Shown piece after piece: positions 15,290 through 22,444 of a DNA stretch of 29,045 bases. Below the pieces are notes generated by a model that did not search any database, was not told the origin of the DNA, and was given only the letters and a program-made list of their open reading frames with translations. The translations under genes and the position numbers were made by a program. The first letter of the stretch is position 1; every line of letters starts with the position of its first letter. Origin of the DNA: JBHPGW01 sp042569785 (GTDB lineage Bacteria > Planctomycetota > Phycisphaerae > Sedimentisphaerales > Anaerobacaceae). The DNA lies in NCBI GenBank assembly GCA_042569785.1, contig JBHPGW010000033.1, forward strand, positions 1 through 29,045. The letters are read 5' to 3'.

Positions 15290-16753
15290 TTAAGGCACGT
15301 AGTAATTATTCGCTTGCTTATAATCAAGTATCATACTACCCGCAGCCGGACCAAGCTCGACGGTCAGATCGTGCCCACCGCTTCCAGGCATCCACTTTGC
15401 TTCAACGCGAACCTGATTCTCCAGAATATTATTACCAGCCGGCACTTTAGAAAGCATAGTTGATTTCAGCAACTTACCATCAACATAAAATTTCACAGCT
15501 ACTGCCCCCGAATCCATCGCGCCAATATTACTAACCGCTGCTGTAATCACATAACTGCCGTCATCCTGCTTATTAACCCAAAGATTACCAGGCCTAACAG
15601 TAACTACCGGCATAAGGAAATAATCATGCACCACCCTGTCAACAAACTGATCGTTTGCCACATTACCTGTACTGTGATAGAAACCAATCCCCCTCATTTC
15701 AGGCCACTTACGACGAAGATGACGAACAACTTCCTCAAACTTCCCGCGGTTAAACGCTTTCTCTGACCCCTTGTGATGGGTACTGGTCAAATCCACAGAA
15801 GTAATTACCTGCGTACCCTTACCCGTAGGCCCTAACAGATCCGCCTGCCACGCCGGAAGCATTTTGGTGTCTAATCCGGTGTAATAATTCTCATGCCCCA
15901 ACGACTTCGGGCCCCAGTAAAATACATAAGATTCCAGCACCACCAGATCACAAGCACCCCTATACATCGCCATCTGCTCTGGATACGTCGAACCACAGTG
16001 CCATATATACAAAAACTTATCCGGCATCCTCTTTTTAATAAGCTTCAAGCCGTCAGTATACTTCTTAAATTTATCCCACGTCGCTTCTGTAGCGTAACCA
16101 CCGCACTCATCGGCTCCGAAACCGGGATATCCATCAAGAATTGCGCCAAGTTTTTCGCTAACCACATTGGCGTCCCATTCACCTCCCAAATTCGTACCAT
16201 AGGTCCATCGAAGAGCCTTAACGCCTCTTTCGCCCCAGCGTTCAACGCCTTTTTTATTAGAATTAGTCCAGATCGTCGCCCATCGCAGATGCGGTACCGA
16301 ACCATACCACGGAAAATGAGGCTGGCGCCCGTCAACTACCACCGGCAGCTCAATAGTACCTGCGTTATTCTTTTCATCACTCTCAGCGATATCATTATTA
16401 GGATCAACCGTCGCAGTAATAAAGTACTGACCATTGCCTAAAGTCTTCCAATCGATCGAACCTGTCGCCGTATTCTTCCCCTCATCAAGTTCAAGCACTA
16501 TCAATTCATTGATAACCTCACCCCCAGGCGCAGCGATACCGACATTAGCCTTAATATCACTATTAACCTTACCCTCGATCACCGCCCGAACAGTAATTTT
16601 AACACTGCTGTTCTCTGCCGGAAACAATGGATTCGTAAACAATCCGCCTGTGCTGTACAATTCAGTATCAAGACTAAGATCAGCCCCATAAATACTGCCG
16701 CCAACAAGCAAAAGCACTCCAACAATTCCCAAAACTCTTCTCAAATTCAACAT
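15290..16753 (-). CDS. Exported CARDB / TIM-barrel-like / CARDB protein, copy B
   Basis: A 487-residue tandem paralogue of copy A; AAAGGAG is 6 bases before the ATG at 16753. The signal peptide is residues 1-23 (ending IYGA). The N-terminal CARDB domain is over 90% identical to copy A by eye, while the central barrel region (150-380) is far more diverged. The acids Asp215-Glu216 (GFGADECGGY) and Glu274 (DLVVLESY) keep exactly the 58-residue spacing of copy A. The C-terminal CARDB domain is again close to copy A. It lies 34 bases after the 656-residue gene, in one operon. The pattern suggests two enzymes with different substrate pockets on a shared scaffold. Confidence 0.75.
   Translation of the reverse strand: MLNLRRVLGIVGVLLLVGGSIYGADLSLDTELYSTGGLFTNPLFPAENSSVKITVRAVIEGKVNSDIKANVGIAAPGGEVINELIVLELDEGKNTATGSIDWKTLGNGQYFITATVDPNNDIAESDEKNNAGTIELPVVVDGRQPHFPWYGSVPHLRWATIWTNSNKKGVERWGERGVKALRWTYGTNLGGEWDANVVSEKLGAILDGYPGFGADECGGYATEATWDKFKKYTDGLKLIKKRMPDKFLYIWHCGSTYPEQMAMYRGACDLVVLESYVFYWGPKSLGHENYYTGLDTKMLPAWQADLLGPTGKGTQVITSVDLTSTHHKGSEKAFNRGKFEEVVRHLRRKWPEMRGIGFYHSTGNVANDQFVDRVVHDYFLMPVVTVRPGNLWVNKQDDGSYVITAAVSNIGAMDSGAVAVKFYVDGKLLKSTMLSKVPAGNNILENQVRVEAKWMPGSGGHDLTVELGPAAGSMILDYKQANNYYVP
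15573..15707. repeat. 135-bp segment identical to 14085-14219
   Basis: Second copy of the perfect repeat shared by the paralogous pair, offset by 1488 bases. Confidence 0.9.
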
Positions 16754-16787
16754 ACCATGCTCCTTTCAAAAAAAATGATTCAAGCAA

Positions 16788-18758
16788 CTATCTTTTAAAG
16801 CTGCTTACCTTAATATTATCCACGTATCCAGCCAGAATATCCCCCGGCTTCGATGCCCCGACAAGCCTCATCGACTTCTGCTTTGCATCCCATTGAATCT
16901 CGCTGCCCTGTCCGCTGCTAACACCAAACCGTACACTATCAAACGTCGCGGCACCATAAGTAGGCACCTCGCCGGTATCCCACAGCTTGCCCCCCCCTTC
17001 ATCAAGGATCGCTAACCGCACATACCCAGCCGGTTCATAACGGACTTTCATCTGGTACACTTTATCCGCCTCAATAACCAACGCGACACGTTCAACTGCC
17101 GAAAGAGGACTCTTTTCCGTTATATCGATTGAGACCGTGCAGTATATTTCCGAGTTCTTCCCACTTCGATTAAACTGTAGATTCAAAAGCGAAGAGCCCT
17201 CTTTTTCACTCATCCCGATTTCGATAGCGCCTGCGGTATTACCATCCAGCACGCGAACCTCGAATTGCATCTCACAGGCTTGTAATTCTATCTGCTTGAT
17301 CGAATAAAACCCGCCCGAAATATTCCCTTCATAGCCTTCCTTGCCGGACTTGTCGTATTCTATTTCCAGTTTGCCCTTGCTGTTAAATTTTTCTTCCACA
17401 GAAGCGATCATCTTCCCCTCTGCGGGCCATTTAGCTGTAGCGTTAGGCCTGAACTCAGCAGGTTCCTTATCCCACAACAACGGCGGACCAAGAACCAAAC
17501 ACCCATTCACATACTCAGTAACAACCTGCGGATCCTTACCCGATAATTCCACTGAATAACTCTCATCAACCGCAAGGGCAGGAACCTTGATCTTTTGGGA
17601 AACCATCGATCCATCATCTCTGCGGAACTTAACCTGCATTAACGGTGCATCCATACCACCGATATTCTTGACAACTAACCGCCCCGATTCACTCGCCTCA
17701 CACCGCAATACCGGGCCAATATAATACTGTTCGATCAATTTGTTATATACTTTCGTCATTGTCAAATAGCTGCCGCCGTAGAATGCGATTCCAGGCATCT
17801 CAGGATAAGTATATCGTGTAAAATGGATCTGCCTACGAACCTCCTGAGGGGTAGTTGCGCCATAAGGAGTAATATAAAGCGAAACCAGCGCCTTGTCAGC
17901 CATACCGTATTTGACAGTCGAGTCATAACGGCTGGTAATTCGGCTATAACCTCTGCTTGCGTTTCTTTCGGGACACTCCATCAGCACCCGGTCAGCACCC
18001 TCTCTCAACCCTTGACCCATCTTTTCACTCACTACCTTGACTACGTAAGCGGCTATATATAAATTCGGCTCTGCCTCATTGGTCCAGATAACCCCCTGAC
18101 AAAGATGCTCGTCGGATATATCACCAAGCCCACCGATCTCGTCAATGACTATTCCGGGGTATCCTCTTTTATATGCCTCGGTCCAGACGTCGACAAGATC
18201 TTCTTTGCTCTGAAGATTATCCGCGTGGTTATAACATCGACCACCCTTCCAGTGCTGAGCGAGGACACCTCTGTCGGTCCAGTATTCAGCTTCCGAACGG
18301 TCCCTGCCTACCATACCCTCCGTTAAATATTTTGACAAAGGCGACATGCCCCAGGAATGAAAGTGCAATTGCCTTTTGACCACTGTAACCGTTTGAGTTG
18401 CTCCGCGAGAATAGCTTCGCCAGCCCTCACCAGGATCAAACTGTACCATCAAAACATACTCACCGGTTTCTTGCGGAACCCAATTCTGCCGAACAACTAT
18501 TTCTTTACCGCCAGGCGTTAATTTCACCTGATGAACAGGCCCGATCTGTTCCCCTGCTTTTGTATAGTTGTGAAAGCTCACTGTTGCCTCACGGGCGACA
18601 CTGCCGCTGTAACCGATCCGGGCGACAAGAACCTGCTCGGCACCAACCACAGGCAGAACATTAGAAACCCCAAACCGCAAATCTACCTCTGCCCAACTCG
18701 TCGCCGAAACAGCAGTCACCAAAAATACGCAAAAAACAAACCGCGGCAAACGCCTCAT
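16788..18758 (-). CDS. Exported TIM-barrel-like protein with C-terminal lectin-like domain, first gene of the cluster
   Basis: ATG at 18758 (MRRLPRFVFC) is set by AGGAGGA 8 bases upstream; the frame is open to 18872, through the promoter. The 656-residue product has a signal peptide (to about 22, SATSWA) and an Ig-like domain (25-125). The barrel-like region (128-350) is homologous to copies A and B: KRQLHFHSWG aligns with GRQPHFPWY, YPGIVIDEIGG with FPGVFVDECGG, and YPEMPGIAFYGGS with WPEMRGIGFYHSTG. Asp206-Glu207 and Glu261 (VLMECPERN) match the conserved acids, 54 residues apart. A short CARDB-like piece follows (350-425). The C-terminal 200 residues look like a concanavalin/LamG-type beta sandwich (VYQMKVRYEPAG, DSVRFGVSSG). 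Probably a secreted carbohydrate-active protein. Confidence 0.72.
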   Translation of the reverse strand: MRRLPRFVFCVFLVTAVSATSWAEVDLRFGVSNVLPVVGAEQVLVARIGYSGSVAREATVSFHNYTKAGEQIGPVHQVKLTPGGKEIVVRQNWVPQETGEYVLMVQFDPGEGWRSYSRGATQTVTVVKRQLHFHSWGMSPLSKYLTEGMVGRDRSEAEYWTDRGVLAQHWKGGRCYNHADNLQSKEDLVDVWTEAYKRGYPGIVIDEIGGLGDISDEHLCQGVIWTNEAEPNLYIAAYVVKVVSEKMGQGLREGADRVLMECPERNASRGYSRITSRYDSTVKYGMADKALVSLYITPYGATTPQEVRRQIHFTRYTYPEMPGIAFYGGSYLTMTKVYNKLIEQYYIGPVLRCEASESGRLVVKNIGGMDAPLMQVKFRRDDGSMVSQKIKVPALAVDESYSVELSGKDPQVVTEYVNGCLVLGPPLLWDKEPAEFRPNATAKWPAEGKMIASVEEKFNSKGKLEIEYDKSGKEGYEGNISGGFYSIKQIELQACEMQFEVRVLDGNTAGAIEIGMSEKEGSSLLNLQFNRSGKNSEIYCTVSIDITEKSPLSAVERVALVIEADKVYQMKVRYEPAGYVRLAILDEGGGKLWDTGEVPTYGAATFDSVRFGVSSGQGSEIQWDAKQKSMRLVGASKPGDILAGYVDNIKVSSFKR

Positions 18759-18810
18759 GAGCTGGTTCCTCCTAATATGACGGTTAAAATTCAGTTCCTC
18801 AAAATAACTT

Positions 18811-18838
18811 ATTATATGCCCACCATAGCCGGTGTCAA
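18811..18838 (-). promoter_or_regulatory. Perfect consensus sigma-70 promoter for the secreted-protein cluster
   Basis: On the minus strand, TTGACA (18833-18838), a 16-base spacer and TATAAT (18811-18816). Expected transcription start is near 18804, leaving a leader of about 46 bases before the ATG at 18758. The MITE-like element ends 41 bases upstream. Confidence 0.8.
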
Positions 18839-18878
18839 TGTGAAAACGCTCAAACTTAGGGGTTGTGAGCAAGTTTAT

Positions 18879-19040
18879 TTAGAGCATTTTAATGTTTTCT
18901 GTTCGCATTTAGGCCGTCGTGAGGACAAGGCTGGCAAGGAAGAAAACGCAACTCTACTTATTGTAGGGTGAGTATTTCTGATGCCGACAGCCGAAGCCGC
19001 AACAGGCATAAAGCGAACACGAAAAATTAAACTGCTCTAG
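18879..19040. mobile_element. MITE-like element with imperfect ~35-bp terminal inverted repeats
   Basis: The left end (18879 onward) and the reverse complement of the right end (ending 19040) share TAGAGCA, TTTAAT and TGTTCGC in register, about 30 of 36 positions. The element is 162 bases, has no coding capacity, and both ends carry TA at the boundary. Its position between a promoter and a transposase fragment supports a mobile origin. Confidence 0.55.
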
Positions 19041-19047
19041 TGGTGTG

Positions 19048-19302
19048 CTATGCGGTCTTTTTTTGTGATTTCCAGCATTTTCCCCATTGGCCAGTGTAAT
19101 AGATGCTTGCAAAGGCCATTATTGATTCAGCATTATCACCGTCCCATCGCATGCCAAGGCCTTTGAGCCGTCGTATCAGGCTGCCGTAAAAAGACTCTGT
19201 TGGACAGGAACCACAATCATATCCCTTTGTCCTGAAAGCCGGATAATCTGTCATCTCAACACAAGTTGCCACATATTTTTGAAGCAATTTTATGGCTTGG
19301 AG
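19048..19302 (-). pseudogene. C-terminal fragment of a DDE-type transposase
   Basis: About 84 residues are in frame up to a stop at 19303-19305. The fragment reads LQAIKLLQKYVATC, then GYDCGSCPTESF, RLKGLGMRWDGDNAESI and ends with YYTGQWGKCW. The Glu followed by R-x-K-x-x-GMRW and N-A-E-S-I-M-A resembles the C-terminal end of ISKra4-like DDE transposases, where the third acidic residue precedes a GMRW segment. The rest of the gene is missing and no intact copy is in the window, so it is a relic. The family name is from pattern memory only. Confidence 0.6.
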
Positions 19303-19319
19303 TTAGGTACAAACCGATA

Positions 19320-19356
19320 ACATAGGTTACAGATTATGCTAAGGACATAGGTAACA
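19320..19356. repeat. Direct repeat pair, possible IS end
   Basis: ACATAGGTTACA (19320-19331) and ACATAGGTAACA (19345-19356) differ at one base and are 25 bases apart. Such repeated TGTTACCTATGT motifs occur at the ends of some IS481/IS3-like elements. No transposase for it is present. Confidence 0.35.
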
Positions 19357-19381
19357 CATTTCAATGGTATAACCACTTATA

Positions 19382-20884
19382 CTACGGTATTTCGAGCGGA
19401 TCAAGCCCCTCGAGCCTGTCTTCGTAGATTTTGTAGGGGTATTTTTCCAGAAGCTGATTTTGAAGTTCGAGTATCGCCCGATCGACCTGCACTGACTGGA
19501 GTTTCATCTGGATACTATTTTTCATATCATCGGAATATTCTTTTATTTCGCCGGGCGTCTTTTCGTATATCTTTACAACTCGCCACTTCAGCCCTTCGTA
19601 GCTGGTACCTTTTACAGGTCCGACTATACTACCCGGCTCACCCACCCATAATTGATCGAAGAAAAACCCTTCACGAACCGGTGAAATTATCTGAGGCTCT
19701 TTTTGTCGCATGATACCCATAACGTCATATTTATCTTTCACCTGTGCGAAATCTTTTCCGCTATCGAGTTGGGCTCTCGCCTGTTGAGCGGATTTTAGAT
19801 CGTTGCACCATATCTGATCAACTTTAAGCGTCGCGGGTGTGCCGAAATATTCCTTATGAGCATTGAAGTAGGCAAGCAACTGCTCTTTGTCTTCTGTATT
19901 CTTGACACTGGAATATGCCCGGCTTCTTATCTTGCCGGTCAACATGGTATCTTCTCGCTCTTTTACTTTCTTAACAAAACCTTCATTTTTATCGAAACCT
20001 CGCGCGATAGCCTCATGGACGAAAATCTCCGTCTTCAAAAGTCGATCCAGCAATTGTTCTATGCCTTTACTACCCTTCAAAAATGTTGCTCTTCCAGGAG
20101 GTGCGATTTCGCACAAACCATAAAGCCAGTCTTTTATGGTTATCTGCTCACCGTCAAATTCCGCTAACACAGTTGCCCTTTCCTCAGCAGTCAATGCGTC
20201 TCGTACCTGTTTGGATATAACCCACTGGGTCCTCGCGTTTTTTCGTGGAAGCTTCAGCAGTCTGTTATGTGTCAGCCCTGCCTTTTGGAAATTATCGCGA
20301 AGCTTTTCAACTTTATATTTCTTGTATAATTGTTCATAAAATTCTCCTCTCAGCTTATTAGCCTGCTCCTGGGCAAGCTTAGCCCGAGCATTTTCACGGG
20401 TAAGCTTGGCATCAGTCTTCATGAGAGCTTCTATCCGGGCATCGCTCACATGGATCTTACTTTTCAGGTGCGATGTGAGCAATGAGCCGACCAATTTCTT
20501 ATCTTTGAATCTTTTGATCGATTGATAAGTTATCTCGTCTTCCAGCAACCCCTGAGAACGTCCTTTAGTTGCCATAGCTTTTTCAGCTAACAACTCCAGC
20601 AAAATTTCTCTCGCCTGCCTTGGCCTGCTTCCACGCCCGTCAATATAAAGGTCATCACGGAGCCTGCGCCGCCCCGTTTGCTTTACCTGTTCGGTTGTTA
20701 TGACGTACTCACCAATTTCGCCTACGATTATTTCAGCGGCAACCGCCTTGACAGGTTCAGCCTTAACCGGCTGGCTCGGTTTCGAAGATTCGACCGGCAA
20801 CTGCTCCTCCTGGGCACAGCCGCCAAAAAACCAGATTAACAAAAACGCTGCAAACCATATTGTTCCTTTGTAACCTGACTTCAT
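19382..20884 (-). CDS. Lipoprotein peptidyl-prolyl isomerase (SurA/PrsA-like parvulin)
   Basis: ATG at 20884 (MKSGYKG) has AGGAG 8 bases upstream, preferred over the start at 20929, which would overlap the upstream gene. The 500-residue protein has a lipoprotein signal with lipobox FFGGC, so it is lipid-anchored on the periplasmic side. An N-terminal helical chaperone region (about 45-330, many Lys/Arg/Glu) is followed by a parvulin-type domain (roughly 335-455, ATLKVDQIWCND, GKDFAQVKDKYD, GSIVGPVKG, WRVVKIYEKTPGEIKEYSD). It probably assists folding of exported or outer-membrane proteins. It lies 31 bases after the phosphoesterase gene and probably shares its promoter. Confidence 0.85.
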   Translation of the reverse strand: MKSGYKGTIWFAAFLLIWFFGGCAQEEQLPVESSKPSQPVKAEPVKAVAAEIIVGEIGEYVITTEQVKQTGRRRLRDDLYIDGRGSRPRQAREILLELLAEKAMATKGRSQGLLEDEITYQSIKRFKDKKLVGSLLTSHLKSKIHVSDARIEALMKTDAKLTRENARAKLAQEQANKLRGEFYEQLYKKYKVEKLRDNFQKAGLTHNRLLKLPRKNARTQWVISKQVRDALTAEERATVLAEFDGEQITIKDWLYGLCEIAPPGRATFLKGSKGIEQLLDRLLKTEIFVHEAIARGFDKNEGFVKKVKEREDTMLTGKIRSRAYSSVKNTEDKEQLLAYFNAHKEYFGTPATLKVDQIWCNDLKSAQQARAQLDSGKDFAQVKDKYDVMGIMRQKEPQIISPVREGFFFDQLWVGEPGSIVGPVKGTSYEGLKWRVVKIYEKTPGEIKEYSDDMKNSIQMKLQSVQVDRAILELQNQLLEKYPYKIYEDRLEGLDPLEIP

Positions 20885-20915
20885 AATATATACTCCTATT
20901 AAATTTTCATTTTGT

Positions 20916-21410
20916 TCAGCCCAGTTCAATTACCTCGGCGTTCATATTTTTGGTTTCCAATATTACTATCGTTGATCGTCCTGTGACCCAGTCGGTGGTT
21001 TCGCCGGGATTTATTACCAGTGTTTGTCCGACTTTACTTGTCAATTGATTATGCGTATGCCCGTAAACGATCAGGTCGAAGTTGCCGCTTTGTGCCAGGG
21101 CGTCGAGTGTTGCCGGGATGTGCGTCATGAAAATCTCTTTCCCGTCGATCTGGCCGGTATAGCTCTGCGGATGAACCTCGCCGCCGAAACTTTCTATTGT
21201 TTCTTTGAGCATAACCTTTTCGCCGTCGCAATTCCCGAATACCGCGATAAATTTAGCATTTTTAACCGCCGCAAAAGCATTAGCGGTAAAAGGCGAGACC
21301 ATATCCCCCGCGTGAAGAACATACTCGATCCTTTGCTCGTTAAAAACCTCTATCGCTTTGAGAACATTCGCGTGATGGTCGTGTGTATCGCTTATTATTC
21401 CAATTTTCAT
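20916..21410 (-). CDS. YfcE/MJ0936-type metallophosphoesterase
   Basis: A 164-residue cytoplasmic calcineurin-like phosphodiesterase. The metal-binding motifs are in order: D-x-H in SDTHDH (residues 8-13), GD in LHAGDM, GNCD (variant of GNHD) near 61, the histidine of MTHIP, and GHTH near 119. Known relatives hydrolyse phosphodiester model substrates; the physiological substrate is not settled. ATG at 21410 (MKIGIISDTH) is preferred to the TTG two codons earlier. It is first of a two-gene unit with the parvulin lipoprotein. Confidence 0.93.
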   Translation of the reverse strand: MKIGIISDTHDHHANVLKAIEVFNEQRIEYVLHAGDMVSPFTANAFAAVKNAKFIAVFGNCDGEKVMLKETIESFGGEVHPQSYTGQIDGKEIFMTHIPATLDALAQSGNFDLIVYGHTHNQLTSKVGQTLVINPGETTDWVTGRSTIVILETKNMNAEVIELG

Positions 21411-21471
21411 TTGCAATCCATAACTTTATCGAAAATCCCCCCAACAGGTGCAGGGGCTAAACTGTATTATG

Positions 21472-21499
21472 AGTATAAAAATACAGGCTCAATAGTCAA
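21472..21499 (-). promoter_or_regulatory. Sigma-70 promoter for the phosphoesterase-PPIase unit
   Basis: On the minus strand, TTGACT (21494-21499), a 16-base spacer and TATACT (21472-21477), about 62 bases before the ATG. It has the same hexamers and spacing as the dnaG promoter. Confidence 0.6.
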
Positions 21500-21521
21500 G
21501 AAAATAGTAAATCTTCAGTAA

Positions 21522-21806
21522 ATGTTTCATTTACCTGCCCTGCCAACTTTGTTATCATTCAGCATTATGGCAGTTTTACTTTACATGATCGCTGGGCCAT
21601 TGCTGCTTGTTTCGGTAGTGGCCAATTTATATGTCAAGCTGAACATGCGTCCCGGCGACGACAGCGATGTTGACGACTATTACCACGAATTCGAGGATCA
21701 GCACCCAGCCTACGCCAAATACCAGAAATGGTCGAAGATCACTTTCACCTCCATCGTTGCCGCGGTGCTAATGCTGTTTACAGCAACCCTGATCCGCGGA
21801 CTGTAA
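21522..21806 (+). CDS. Small two-helix membrane protein
   Basis: A 94-residue protein with a hydrophobic helix at each end (MAVLLYMIAGPLLLVSVVA and FTSIVAAVLMLFTATLI). An acidic middle lies between them (RPGDDSDVDDYYHEFEDQHP, followed by YAKYQKW). No convincing Shine-Dalgarno site was seen for ATG 21522 or for the internal ATG at 21567, which would give a 79-residue form beginning at the first helix. No family recognised. The acidic, tyrosine-rich central segment may face the cytoplasm or bind metal; this is a guess. It is divergent from the phosphoesterase and precedes the ECF gene. Confidence 0.6.
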   Translation: MFHLPALPTLLSFSIMAVLLYMIAGPLLLVSVVANLYVKLNMRPGDDSDVDDYYHEFEDQHPAYAKYQKWSKITFTSIVAAVLMLFTATLIRGL

Positions 21807-21866
21807 GTCGTGTCTCATATAAAAAAATAAATTTTTCGCGCACATTTTAACCTTCGAATTACACAT

Positions 21867-21888
21867 TATAATAGAAACTGATATCAGT
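21867..21888 (+). promoter_or_regulatory. -10 box TATAAT followed by the 12-bp palindrome ACTGATATCAGT
   Basis: TATAAT (21867-21872) lies about 20 bases before the ECF sigma gene without a clear -35 match. The perfect palindrome ACTGATATCAGT (21877-21888) covers the expected transcription start, where a repressor could block. Confidence 0.45.
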
Positions 21889-21892
21889 AATT

Positions 21893-22444
21893 ATGGATTG
21901 GCAGGCAAACAACGTGACCTTGAAAACGCAGGGACAATTGGTCGAAGCTGCACAAAACGGCGATTTGGAAAGTTTCGGCTGTTTATACGAAAAATATTAC
22001 GCCCCGATGACAGCTTTGGCATACTCGGTATTGCGTGATAGACACTTAGCTGAAGATGCCGCTCAGCAGAGCTTCGTAATCGCCTGCGATAACTTAGCCA
22101 AATTGAAAAGTAAAGATAAGTTCGCACCCTGGCTCGCGGCTATTTGCAGAAATACCGCAAGACAAATGAACAGGACAAGAGCAAAAACAACTGCCCTGTA
22201 TGATGAACAGACAGCCGACAAACAAAACACCAATGGCGAAGCGATCCGCCAGGCTGTTTGGCAACTGCGACCCTTCGACAGGGAGCCGATAGTACTGCGT
22301 TACTATGACAACATGACATACGACAGAATCGCAGAGCTATTAGGCATTTCCAAACAAGCAGTGCACGGCAGACTGACCAGGGCAAAGCGAAAGATCAAAA
22401 AAAAGTTAAAACAAAACGGTTTCAGGAGTTACGATCATGAATAA
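21893..22444 (+). CDS. ECF-family RNA polymerase sigma factor
   Basis: A 183-residue sigma factor with region 2 (about 27-95: DLESFGCLYEKYYAPM, AEDAAQQSFVIACDNL, FAPWLAAICRNTAR) and region 4 (about 120-172: RPFDREPIVLRYYDNMTY, IAELLGISKQAVHGRLTRAK, a helix-turn-helix). Region 3 is absent, as in ECF factors. ATG at 21893 lacks a clear Shine-Dalgarno site. GTG at 21914 (VTLKTQGQ), with GGCAGG 8 bases before it, is an alternative that would shorten the protein by 7 residues. The stop overlaps the next gene by 8 bases, implying coupling to a putative anti-sigma partner. Its target promoters are unknown. Confidence 0.92.
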   Translation: MDWQANNVTLKTQGQLVEAAQNGDLESFGCLYEKYYAPMTALAYSVLRDRHLAEDAAQQSFVIACDNLAKLKSKDKFAPWLAAICRNTARQMNRTRAKTTALYDEQTADKQNTNGEAIRQAVWQLRPFDREPIVLRYYDNMTYDRIAELLGISKQAVHGRLTRAKRKIKKKLKQNGFRSYDHE

